Part shown: positions 5,915 through 13,301 of the stretch, in pieces
Numbering within the stretch: the stretch's first letter is position 1
Layout: each line of letters opens with the position of its first letter
Source of the DNA: Peptococcaceae bacterium UBA2264
Lineage (GTDB): Bacteria; Bacillota; Desulfitobacteriia; Desulfitobacteriales; Desulfitobacteriaceae
DNA length: 13,301 bases
Reading direction: 5' to 3'
Assembly: GCA_002347475.1 (NCBI GenBank)
Contig: DDXI01000088.1
Coordinates: 6,575 to 19,875 of the forward strand
Translations under genes and position numbers: made by a program
The notes under the pieces: generated by a model
Told to the model about the DNA's origin: nothing
Seen by the model: only the letters and a program-made list of their open reading frames with translations
Databases searched by the model: none

Positions 5915-8479
5915 TTAACTGCGCTCACTTGCTTTCGCTGCCGACAACAATGATCTTTTTCTGAGATATTTTATCATCTTCACGAGTTCATACCAAAGAA
6001 CTGCAGCAACAGCTATTCCTGTTGCTGTTAATAAATGTTCTAAGGATAAAGGGGCCAGCTTCACCAGATTACAAAGCGGAGTATATAGTATTAGTAATAA
6101 ACCCAATATTGTCCCCAAAGCACCTGCCCACATTACTTTATCCCTAAGCAGCCTGGTAAACGATTTTACAGCGAATTCAGAATTGGAACTGTTTACCTGA
6201 ATAAGCAAGACATTAGCCAACACAATAATGGTAAAGCCCATCGTTCTGGCCAGAGGTGCATTATCGGGATAGTTGTTCAGGAAGACAAAATAGGTGCCAA
6301 AGGAGGCTCCAAATATCATTAAACCCTGGAACACACTTTTGAAAATGATGCTGAAGGTCAGGAGTTTTTCCTTGGGATTACGCGGCGCCCTATCCATGAT
6401 ATCCTGCTCTGCCGGCTGGCGTTCCAGAACAATAGAACAGGTGGGATCGATGATGAGCTCCAGTAAGACTACATGCAGAGGAAGCAGTAAGAGACTGGCC
6501 GGACTTATTTTTAGTAAAGGAGCAAAGAGAGCCGCAAAGGCAATAGGGATATGAATCGTAAAGACATAGCCGATAGCCTTTCTGATATTATCGTAAATCC
6601 TGCGGCCATCCCTGATCGTGTCTACAATAGTGGAAAAATTATCATCCAGCAGAATTAAATCGGCAGCCTCTCTGGAAACCTCCGAACCGCGTTTACCCAT
6701 GGCAATGCCGATATCAGCATATTTCAAAGCAGGGGCATCATTGACCCCATCCCCGGTCATGGCCACGATTTCACCATTTTCCCTCAAAGCCTGGACTATT
6801 CTCATTTTATGTTCAGGTACAACCCGGGAGAAGATGCTGACATCTTTAACCTTAGTACGCAGTTCCGCCTCACTCATGGCATCAAGCTCACTGCCGGTAA
6901 TGATATTATTACTGTTGGGCATACTTATCTGTCTGGCGATAGAGCTTGCCGTTATCCCGCTGTCACCTGTGATCATAACAACGCGGATTCCGGCTTTTGT
7001 ACAAGTTTCGATATCCTGTTGCACAGAATCCCGGGGCGGGTCAGCCAGACCGATTATCCCGCAAAGCTGTAAGCAGCATTCTGATAAAGTATCCGGGATA
7101 TCATTATCAGCGGCAAGAGCCATTTGGCCAACGGCAATAACCCGCAGCCCCTGGCCGGACATTTCCAGGATCTTATTATTGACCGACTCAAGCTCCTCAT
7201 CCGTCAGTCGGCAGATTTTTAAAATATGTTCAGGTGAGCCTTTAGCCGCAATTACCAAATCAGGACCATTTTTCCAGACATGCCCCATCATTTTTGTTTC
7301 ATCAGTAAAGGCATATTCTTTAATCAGTTCTCCGCCAAAAAGCCTCTCCCTGCCGAGGCCCTCTTCTTCACAATGAGCCAGCATGGCCTTTTCCATCGGA
7401 TCATAGGCATCGGACTCACAACCCATTCCCATGATTTGAATCAGATTTTGGGTATCTCCTGCTAAACTCCAGGTATCTCTGACTGTCATTTTATTTTGGG
7501 TAATTGTTCCCGTCTTGTCAACGCACAATACGGATACTGCACCCAGGGTCTCTACAGAAGGCAATCTTCGGACCAAGGTTTTTTTTCTGGCCAGCCGCCA
7601 GGCACCCATAGATAAGAATACAGTTAAAATAACCGGAAATTCCTCCGGAATCATGGCCATCGCCAGGGTTATTCCCGCTAAAATACTTTCAGTAATCCTC
7701 TCGGTAAAAACATGATCAGGAAGGTTAAAATAAGTTATTATGCCAACAAGAACAAAAAAGGCGGCGGCAATTTGGGCACACGTCCTGACCAATTTACCTG
7801 TTTGTTTTTCCAAAGGCGTCGGCCTGTCCGGGGCAGACACGACATGTTGCCCTATTTTGCCATATTCCGTATCTGCCCCAATTTTTTCTACCCGGATAAT
7901 ACCCATGCCTTGCGTAACAAGGGTCCCGGCATAACAATAATCCTGACGCCAATATTCAGTGGCACCCGGATCCTTGTCCTCAACAGCAATTTTCCAAACG
8001 CCTGCTGACTCCCCGGTCAAGGACGACTCATCAATACAGAGAGTGCTGGCTTTCAGAACCACACCGTCAGCCGGGACCTTAACCCCTTCAGCAATGAACA
8101 TGATATCGCCCGGGACCAAATCAGAACTGCTGATTATTTTTTCCCGACCGTCCCGCAGGACTTTGACAGTAGGAGCGGATAAATCCTTTAAAGCATTTAA
8201 AGTTTTGTCTGTTTTCCATTCCTGGATCACCTCAATACTGATGATGCCCACCACAAAAGCAAGCATTATTATCCCGTCTTTGGGTTCTCCCAGGATAAAA
8301 TAAATAGCTGCGGTAACTAGCAGCAATAAAAACATGGGTTCACAAATAACGTGAAATATTTTACGAGCAAGACTTTCTTTTTTTTCACTAGCAAGCTCAT
8401 TTTTGCCGTATTGGGTCTGCAGCCGTTTTGCCTGTGAAGATGTAAGTCCCTGCTGTTCTTCAATTAACTGTTCCATCAT
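5915..8479 (-). CDS. P2-like P-type cation-transporting ATPase, ion unassigned
   Basis: 854-residue ATP-driven cation pump. Order: cation-ATPase N-terminal segment (GLTSSQAKRL, from residue 11), first two helices (~48-82), actuator domain with LTGES (154-158), M3-M4 with AMIPEEFP (275-282), phosphorylation site DKTGT (Asp321), nucleotide-binding KGSPE (413-417), ITGD (503-506), hinge TGDGVNDAPA (575-584), then about six C-terminal helices. The architecture is that of Ca2+- and Na+,K+-type (P2) pumps. The ion site departs from SERCA: M4 has PEEFP instead of PEGLP, and M6 has LLELIIDP (672-679), with Glu674 about where SERCA has Asn796 and Asp678 at Asp800. I recall this signature from a bacterial subgroup without a settled ion; a Ca2+ label would be a guess. 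ATG 8479 has AGGAGA about 10 bases upstream. The 142-base upstream gap shows no clear promoter. Confidence 0.93.
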   Translation of the reverse strand: MMEQLIEEQQGLTSSQAKRLQTQYGKNELASEKKESLARKIFHVICEPMFLLLLVTAAIYFILGEPKDGIIMLAFVVGIISIEVIQEWKTDKTLNALKDLSAPTVKVLRDGREKIISSSDLVPGDIMFIAEGVKVPADGVVLKASTLCIDESSLTGESAGVWKIAVEDKDPGATEYWRQDYCYAGTLVTQGMGIIRVEKIGADTEYGKIGQHVVSAPDRPTPLEKQTGKLVRTCAQIAAAFFVLVGIITYFNLPDHVFTERITESILAGITLAMAMIPEEFPVILTVFLSMGAWRLARKKTLVRRLPSVETLGAVSVLCVDKTGTITQNKMTVRDTWSLAGDTQNLIQIMGMGCESDAYDPMEKAMLAHCEEEGLGRERLFGGELIKEYAFTDETKMMGHVWKNGPDLVIAAKGSPEHILKICRLTDEELESVNNKILEMSGQGLRVIAVGQMALAADNDIPDTLSECCLQLCGIIGLADPPRDSVQQDIETCTKAGIRVVMITGDSGITASSIARQISMPNSNNIITGSELDAMSEAELRTKVKDVSIFSRVVPEHKMRIVQALRENGEIVAMTGDGVNDAPALKYADIGIAMGKRGSEVSREAADLILLDDNFSTIVDTIRDGRRIYDNIRKAIGYVFTIHIPIAFAALFAPLLKISPASLLLLPLHVVLLELIIDPTCSIVLERQPAEQDIMDRAPRNPKEKLLTFSIIFKSVFQGLMIFGASFGTYFVFLNNYPDNAPLARTMGFTIIVLANVLLIQVNSSNSEFAVKSFTRLLRDKVMWAGALGTILGLLLILYTPLCNLVKLAPLSLEHLLTATGIAVAAVLWYELVKMIKYLRKRSLLSAAKASERS

Positions 8480-8621
8480 AAACTGTCATCTCCTTTTTTG
8501 TTGACCACGGGCCTTTCCCGGGCAGTACCTCAATTGGCAATTCCCGGCAATTTTTATTCTGCTGACAACAGTTACTCATTCTTCATGGCATTTATTGGCA
8601 TCTTCCAAACCTGGTTTCCGC

Positions 8622-9509
8622 TTAATCAAAGGCCAAACCTAAATATCCGGCATCCTCAGGAGTTATTTTCAAATCAATTCCATTATTGGCCCTGATCATG
8701 CCGAAAGGACGTATGGCACCATCTGATTGACGGCCCGAAAATGGGGATGTGCGCAGAACATATTCTTTTGCCGGTATGGATGCGCTTATATAACGCACAA
8801 CTGCAGGGATATACTTCTCCGGGATAAGGAGTTCCTTGATAAAGACTTTGTCTGATCCCAGTCTTTCCACTGCAGCACAACCCTGCACTCCTTCAATTTC
8901 AAGACCGTAAATATCCGCACTGAAGTGCTGGGACAGTTTTTTCTGGTAAGCAATCTCTTCCTCAGCATAAGAGACATAAAGCCTGCCGCAAAGCTGTTCA
9001 TTTCGCCTCTGGTTATACTCTGCCGGAGAAATGCCAGCCATAGCGCAGCAGCCGGTTTCTGCGCTGGACAACTTTTTGATCATTTTCCTGGTAAACAAAA
9101 TCTCCCGATTATAAAAGCCCTCCTGGTATCCTTGCCGCTGATAAAAGCCGAAGAGCTCTTTTCCGGCCGGAACAAGGACAGAGAAGACCTTCTTTTTTTT
9201 TCTCAGATATTGGCTGGCAAAGGCCATCAACTGAGCCGCATAACCTCTGTTTTGGAATAGAGGGTGTGTTGCTATAGCATAGAACATATTAGAATCAAAG
9301 CTTCGCTTATCAGGGACTGCAACCTTGACAGGCAACATGGTCAGCATGGCTGCGATCTCACCCTTCTCAAGCAGCAGCATTGTTTCATCTTCCCTGTAGC
9401 GATGGTCGTAGTAGAAATCAATATACTGATCACTATCTCCGAAACAAAGTTTCCAGATTTCTTTTTGCTGTCCGACCTCACCTTTGTGGGCCAGTCTGAC
9501 TTCGCTCAT
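8622..9509 (-). CDS. GNAT-family N-acetyltransferase with C-terminal extension
   Basis: 295-residue predicted acyltransferase using acetyl-CoA. The GNAT core occupies about residues 1-145: the acetyl-CoA loop is QNRGYAAQLM (86-95) preceded by YAIATHPLF, the next strand is FSVLVPA (109-115), and FYQRQGY (122-128) is the usual end of the fold. The C-terminal half (150-295) has no motif I can name and may be a second degenerate GNAT-like or dimerisation domain, as in longer Eis-like acetyltransferases. The substrate is unknown. ATG 9509 follows AAAGGAAA at about 9 bases. It begins 37 bases after the DUF2156 gene on the same strand, so the two are probably one operon. Confidence 0.85.
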   Translation of the reverse strand: MSEVRLAHKGEVGQQKEIWKLCFGDSDQYIDFYYDHRYREDETMLLLEKGEIAAMLTMLPVKVAVPDKRSFDSNMFYAIATHPLFQNRGYAAQLMAFASQYLRKKKKVFSVLVPAGKELFGFYQRQGYQEGFYNREILFTRKMIKKLSSAETGCCAMAGISPAEYNQRRNEQLCGRLYVSYAEEEIAYQKKLSQHFSADIYGLEIEGVQGCAAVERLGSDKVFIKELLIPEKYIPAVVRYISASIPAKEYVLRTSPFSGRQSDGAIRPFGMIRANNGIDLKITPEDAGYLGLAFD

Positions 9510-9546
9510 CTTGAGTTTCCTTTCCCCCTTTTGCCAAGCCTTTTAT

Positions 9547-10458
9547 TTAGACTGATAAGGCGCCTGTAAATTTGCCCAGGTATTTTTCCTCCATTCTTAC
9601 CGGGTGATAAGACAGTTTAGCCTTTCTTAACCCCTCGTTACCCATATCCTCCTCCCGATTGACAAAAATGATTTCGGGATGGTTATTGTGGATAAAGGCA
9701 GCAAATTCCCGGTTGATCATTTGATAAGCGCCCTGGATTTCTCCCATAGCTTTTTCGATGTGGATATCAAAAGTATCCGAATTCAGTTTATCTCCCATCG
9801 TATAAGCAATTACTCTTCCGGCCACCCGAAGCAGTCCGCCCTCCAGACCAAGAGCGCGGTAATTTTCAAAACAGCGGCGGACCGCACAGTTCTCATTCAG
9901 AAGTGTCTCATCGTTTTTACAGCCGTGTTCCAGACACCATGCCACATTCATTTGCCAGCATTCATCTAGATTTTCAGAGTTTATTTCTTCATAGCTCCAG
10001 AGATAACTTTTTTTGAAACGGTTGATATGGTTACGTTTGGCCTGGTATTCCTTGCCCGTCAGATTAACCAGTTTGTCCAAAAGATATACATAATCAAAAC
10101 TGTCCCGCATTTCCCTGTACTCGAAATTGCCCGGGAACAGGCTGTTGAGCACAATTATATTCTCCGGCGACAGCCCGATTAAAACAAAGTCAGAGCCTCT
10201 GCCAGCCGCATCCCGGCCCATTGCTTCCAGGACTGTCCGGAGATTGCCCTGGCCGGCCGGATAAAAATAACCTTGGTCTTCCCCGTATTCTCCTTTTACC
10301 AGCAAATAGTCCTCCAGACAGGCTGCCTGGTAGTTATAGATAGCAGACCAGGCAAAGAGATTAACAAAATTATGATGACAGCCGCGCATGTCGGCAGCTG
10401 TCAGGAGCGGATCAATCCACTTCTTATCCTTTAGCTCTATTTGTTTGAAATTAATCAT
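9547..10458 (-). CDS. DUF2156 protein (lysyl-phosphatidylglycerol synthase C-domain-like)
   Basis: 303 residues from the chosen start. It matches the DUF2156 family, related to the cytoplasmic aminoacyl-transfer domain of MprF, which has two GNAT-like folds and uses aminoacyl-tRNA. Family landmarks: LTGKEYQAKRNHINRFKK (133-150), EIQGAYQMINREF (240-252) and FVNREEDMGNEGLRKAK (265-281) followed by SYHP. There is no membrane domain, so unlike MprF it cannot flip lipids itself and is probably soluble. Substrate unknown; aminoacyl transfer is family inference. The open frame extends upstream to an ATG at 10506 that has no binding site; the Met at 10458 (MINFKQIEL) follows a G-rich AGGCGGG and matches the usual family N-terminus, so I used it. 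It pairs with the GNAT gene downstream. Confidence 0.85.
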   Translation of the reverse strand: MINFKQIELKDKKWIDPLLTAADMRGCHHNFVNLFAWSAIYNYQAACLEDYLLVKGEYGEDQGYFYPAGQGNLRTVLEAMGRDAAGRGSDFVLIGLSPENIIVLNSLFPGNFEYREMRDSFDYVYLLDKLVNLTGKEYQAKRNHINRFKKSYLWSYEEINSENLDECWQMNVAWCLEHGCKNDETLLNENCAVRRCFENYRALGLEGGLLRVAGRVIAYTMGDKLNSDTFDIHIEKAMGEIQGAYQMINREFAAFIHNNHPEIIFVNREEDMGNEGLRKAKLSYHPVRMEEKYLGKFTGALSV

Positions 10459-10595
10459 TTTGGTCCCGCCTAACATCTCCAGATACCTGCCAGGCCTTGT
10501 TCGCATATTTTATAAACCAAGACTGTCCAGGTTTGCCCTGTTTGTTGCAACATATCTGAACAGCACAGCTGAGGCTGCCCAGACAAACATTGATA

Positions 10596-11789
10596 TCAGC
10601 CAAATAACCCCAGCGTTGCAGTAGTTGCAGCAGGTGAGGCGAATATCATTAATTCCTTTTTATTCTTCTTTTCCGCATACATCAAAATGTCGATATTATT
10701 GATGAATTGTTGTATTTTTATCCCCGCTTTGTTATCAAAAATGTCATAGCCTATACTTAGATCAATATTAAAGGGAATCACTCTCTGCAGATTAAATTGC
10801 TCAATATTTTTTTTAATCCTATTGACAGCATTCATCAGATCTGTCCGGTTTGTAACCTCGATGAAGATAACAAACTCATCGCCGCCATACCTGGAAACAA
10901 AGTCTTCACTCCTCAGGCTTTTTCTAAGGATTTCTCCTGTGTATCTCAAGGTCTGGTCTCCGACATCATGACCGTAAAGATCATTAATCTCTTTAAAAAA
11001 ATTTATATCGATCATGATACCAGCCAACAATTTTTCTTTTTCGTTATTTCTTGTTTTTTCCTGCAAATAATAATCAAGCTGTCGACGATTGAAAAGACCT
11101 GTCAAGTGATCAGTATAGAGCTGCTTATTTTGAATACTGATAAAAATAATTAATACCGAGATACTCATGCATACCCAAACAAGGGGGATCCCATAAAAAA
11201 GACTTTGAATAAGACCGCCAAGAAAAGGAGGAAAGGCAAACAAGAATATTGAAACAAAGGTTTTTCTGTCAATTTTCTTCCGTTGGACGATTACATAAAT
11301 AAAGGTATATACAAGATAGAAATAACATATCAGAACAGTCAAATAAAAGAAATTCCCTCTGTGATAAACATTATTCTCATCAAAGAAAAAGAAATATCCT
11401 TTGCTGTAACTCAGCAGGGAAATAACCGTGTGAATTAAGACAGGTATTGAAAAGGGGATAATAAACCTTTTAGTCTGTTCTTCATCCCCGAAAATCAGGT
11501 AATTGGCATAAAGGCTCCACAACAGGCATGGTATCGGATTTAAGATGTAATATAAAGTGGTTAATAACAGATTTACTTCTCTGACAGACATGCTCGCTTT
11601 GCCATCTAAAATCCAAAGTATTGTATCCAAAATCAATATCAGGGCGTTTAAACCTAATAACGCTGTAAATAGTTTTTGTTTTAGCAGGTAATTTTTTGCC
11701 TGGTGTTTTAAATTAAGAAAAATCAACAGGAGAATCAACAGCGCAAAAGTGTTTATCTCCAAAATTGTAAATATTTCTATTTTTATCAC
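10596..11789 (-). CDS. membrane-anchored GGDEF diguanylate cyclase with 7-helix N-terminal module
   Basis: 397 residues. Seven hydrophobic helices (about 9-27, 39-62, 72-99, 109-127, 146-168, 178-198, 201-218) form an N-terminal membrane sensor module with NPIPCLLW and NNVYHRG segments that I recall from clostridial signalling proteins. The GGDEF domain follows: DHLTGLFNRR (227-236), the metal-binding Asp region MIDINFFKEIND (259-270), and an intact active site RYGGDEF (300-306), preceded five residues earlier by RSED (293-296), a good RxxD inhibitory site. It should make cyclic di-GMP with product feedback. After the usual C-terminal MYAEKKNKKE the protein runs on for a hydrophobic tail (ASPAATTATLGLFG). 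The start is uncertain: GTG 11789 has no well-spaced binding site. The DNA is clearly more AT-rich than its neighbours, suggesting a different history. Confidence 0.88.
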   Translation of the reverse strand: MIKIEIFTILEINTFALLILLLIFLNLKHQAKNYLLKQKLFTALLGLNALILILDTILWILDGKASMSVREVNLLLTTLYYILNPIPCLLWSLYANYLIFGDEEQTKRFIIPFSIPVLIHTVISLLSYSKGYFFFFDENNVYHRGNFFYLTVLICYFYLVYTFIYVIVQRKKIDRKTFVSIFLFAFPPFLGGLIQSLFYGIPLVWVCMSISVLIIFISIQNKQLYTDHLTGLFNRRQLDYYLQEKTRNNEKEKLLAGIMIDINFFKEINDLYGHDVGDQTLRYTGEILRKSLRSEDFVSRYGGDEFVIFIEVTNRTDLMNAVNRIKKNIEQFNLQRVIPFNIDLSIGYDIFDNKAGIKIQQFINNIDILMYAEKKNKKELMIFASPAATTATLGLFG

Positions 11790-11899
11790 CCAATCTTTTT
11801 TCGAACTCCAGTCTATTTTAATCTCTGTGCACTTAAATTTCTATAATAATCGTATTGTTCTATTACTTCTTTCCCGCAGAAAAGGTTAGGGTATACATT

Positions 11900-13201
11900 T
11901 TAAGACACCACCTCTTGAATCAGCTCCGTTAACCTGGGCGGTTCACTGCCAATCTGAATAAGCTTTTGCGCCAGGAACAAACCATCAGCCATCTTTTCCT
12001 TACTTCCGCTGTATAAGTGCATGATTTCCTCTCCGGCTTCGACCCATTCTCCAGGTCTTTTCCCAAATATCAGTCCCGCACCAAGATCAATAACACTTTG
12101 CTTGGTCTCTCTTCCTGCCCCCAAGACCATGGAAAGCATCCCAATGCGGTGGGCGTCGATATTTTGCAGATAACCGCTTTCTTCAGCCCGCAGGGCCAGC
12201 TGACAGGTTCCCAGGGCAAGGGATCTATTACTTACTGCCTGGATATCTCCGCCTTGCGCCGAGATAAACTGCAAAAACTTTTGCCAGGCTGCTCCGCTTG
12301 CCAGACTTTTCTCCAACAAGTGTTTGCCTTCGGCCACTCCACTGGCCTTGTTGCCGATAACCAACATCCAGGCCCCCAATTCCAGGGAAAGAGCCAGCAA
12401 GTCTTTCTCTCCTTTTCCCTGCAGAGCATCGATAACTTCCAGAACCTCCAGGCTATTGCCGACAGCCCGACCCAAAGGCTGATTCATATCACTGATAACA
12501 GCAACAGTTACGCGGCCTAAAGACTTGCCGATAGCAACCATTTGAGCGGCCAGTTCCCGGGCTCTTTCCAGGGTAGACATAAAGGCTCCTGAACCGTATT
12601 TGACATCAAGTACTATACCCTGAGCTCCGGCAGCAATTTTCTTGCTCATGACTGAGGAAGCAATCAGGGGGATGGAATCGACAGTTGCCGTGACATCCCT
12701 TAAAGAATAAAGTTTCTTGTCGGCAGGCACCAGATTTCCCGACTGGGCCACAACGGCAAGTCCGATTTTATTAACCTGGGCTATAAAATCCTCCCGGGAT
12801 AATTCCACCCTGAATCCCGGGATGGAACTAAGCTTATCGATAGTTCCTCCCGTATGTCCCAAACCGCGTCCGGACATCTTCGCTACAGGAAGACCGCAAG
12901 CCGCCACCATAGGACCAAGCAGCAAGGTAGTTTTGTCCCCTACTCCGCCGGTACTGTGCTTATCCACCACTTTACCCACAATACCGGACAGGTCATATTG
13001 TTCCCCGCTCTCGACCATTGCTTTGGTCAGCTCAGCAGTTTCCTCAGAATTCATACCCTGGAAATAAACAGCCATCGCCCAAGCGGACATCTGGTAATCC
13101 GGAATACTGTCCTGTATATACCCTTGGATTATATACCTGATCTCCTCCCGGCTTAAAGCCAGTCCTTCTTTCTTCTTTTCGATCAGATCCACCATGCGCA
13201 T
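11900..13201 (-). CDS. pdp: pyrimidine-nucleoside phosphorylase
   Basis: Phosphorolysis of uridine, thymidine and deoxyuridine to base plus (deoxy)ribose-1-phosphate (EC 2.4.2.2), nucleoside salvage, cytoplasmic dimer. Length 433 equals the Bacillus enzymes. Phosphate-binding KHSTGGVGDK is at 81-90 and the family signature SGRGLGHTGGTIDKL at 110-124. Lys108 (AKMSGRG) occupies the position where E. coli thymidine phosphorylase has Met111, which points to the broad-specificity enzyme rather than deoA. Arg168, Ser183 and Lys187 fit the base-binding positions. The usual Glu after DKL in the signature is Ser125 here. ATG 13201 has AGGAGG 9 bases upstream, and MRMVDLI is the standard family N-terminus, so the start is secure. 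Other deo/cdd-type partners are not in view; the first 100 bases upstream show no clear promoter. Confidence 0.95.
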   Translation of the reverse strand: MRMVDLIEKKKEGLALSREEIRYIIQGYIQDSIPDYQMSAWAMAVYFQGMNSEETAELTKAMVESGEQYDLSGIVGKVVDKHSTGGVGDKTTLLLGPMVAACGLPVAKMSGRGLGHTGGTIDKLSSIPGFRVELSREDFIAQVNKIGLAVVAQSGNLVPADKKLYSLRDVTATVDSIPLIASSVMSKKIAAGAQGIVLDVKYGSGAFMSTLERARELAAQMVAIGKSLGRVTVAVISDMNQPLGRAVGNSLEVLEVIDALQGKGEKDLLALSLELGAWMLVIGNKASGVAEGKHLLEKSLASGAAWQKFLQFISAQGGDIQAVSNRSLALGTCQLALRAEESGYLQNIDAHRIGMLSMVLGAGRETKQSVIDLGAGLIFGKRPGEWVEAGEEIMHLYSGSKEKMADGLFLAQKLIQIGSEPPRLTELIQEVVS

Positions 13202-13301
13202 CCTTTCCTGCCTCCTGTCTGCTATAAATCAGAGTAGTAATAACTTAACATTTGTTTAATTTAAAATATGAAATAAGACCTCCGGAACAGATGACACAAT
13301 G

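Noticed and set aside
6618..7376. 252-codon open frame on the + strand
   Set aside because: It lies antisense inside the P-type ATPase gene, has no recognisable domain, and its low-complexity Ser/Pro/Ile-rich product is typical of reverse-strand frames.
8480..8621. Terminator or promoter between the GNAT and ATPase genes
   Set aside because: The GC-rich cggg/cccg hairpin (near 8509-8521) has only four pairs and no T-tract; no hexamer pair with acceptable spacing was found.
10507..10595. Structured element between the DUF2156 and GGDEF genes (tgtttgt/acaaaca arms)
   Set aside because: Arms of 7 bases separated by a 37-base loop; no terminator or riboswitch pattern.
12017..12520. 167-codon open frame on the + strand
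   Set aside because: Antisense to the conserved pyrimidine-nucleoside phosphorylase gene; no family features.
13202..13301. Partial gene at the right window edge
   Set aside because: Short open frames on the - strand stop within this 100-base stretch and none shows a recognisable C-terminus.

Overview
The window reads as chromosomal DNA from a low-to-mid GC Gram-positive anaerobe (Firmicutes/Clostridia). My best guess is something near Desulfosporosinus, Desulfitobacterium or Dehalobacter. The pointers are strong GGAGG-type ribosome binding sites, GTG and probable TTG starts, a LiaF/PspC envelope-stress cluster instead of the proteobacterial Psp set, a Bacillus-type pyrimidine-nucleoside phosphorylase, and a stand-alone DUF2156 protein. 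The genus is inference. There are no phage, IS, CRISPR, rRNA or tRNA features.

Layout. At the left edge a + strand gene, open to the window edge, encodes an AEC-type membrane permease (to 887). Everything after it is on the - strand. In transcription order (right to left) the genes are: pyrimidine-nucleoside phosphorylase (13201-11900); a seven-helix membrane GGDEF diguanylate cyclase in strikingly AT-rich DNA (11789-10596); a DUF2156 / lysyl-PG-synthase-C-like protein (10458-9547) followed 37 bp later by a GNAT acetyltransferase (9509-8622); a P2-like P-type cation ATPase with an unusual ion-site signature (8479-5915); trpC and trpF, 6 bp apart (5810-5001 and 4994-4329); a CorA-family Mg2+ channel (4268-3333); a small unrecognised helical protein with its own promoter and terminator (3236-2907); and a three-gene envelope-stress operon pspC, pspC-LiaI-TM, liaF-like (2692-1018).

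How the genes may work together. The last operon is a domain staircase: gene 1 is a PspC domain alone, gene 2 is PspC plus a LiaI/LiaF-type membrane hairpin, and gene 3 is that hairpin type plus an extracytoplasmic toastrack-like beta domain. It probably builds a membrane-stress sensor or stabiliser, but no PspA/LiaH effector and no LiaRS two-component system is in view. trpC-trpF performs two consecutive steps of tryptophan synthesis, detached from the other trp genes and placed between two cation transporters. The DUF2156 and GNAT genes form a tight pair of GNAT-fold enzymes.

Most genes are recognisable family members. I saw no clear new multi-gene system. The points most worth a second look are the PspC/LiaF staircase with a perfect 11-bp tandem repeat abutting its first ribosome binding site, the orphan small protein unit at 2806-3298, the ion-site-variant ATPase, the CorA with an altered selectivity loop, and the DUF2156-GNAT pair. 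No gene-free stretch exceeds 300 bases; the longest (2693-2906) holds a terminator, a candidate promoter and the tandem repeat.
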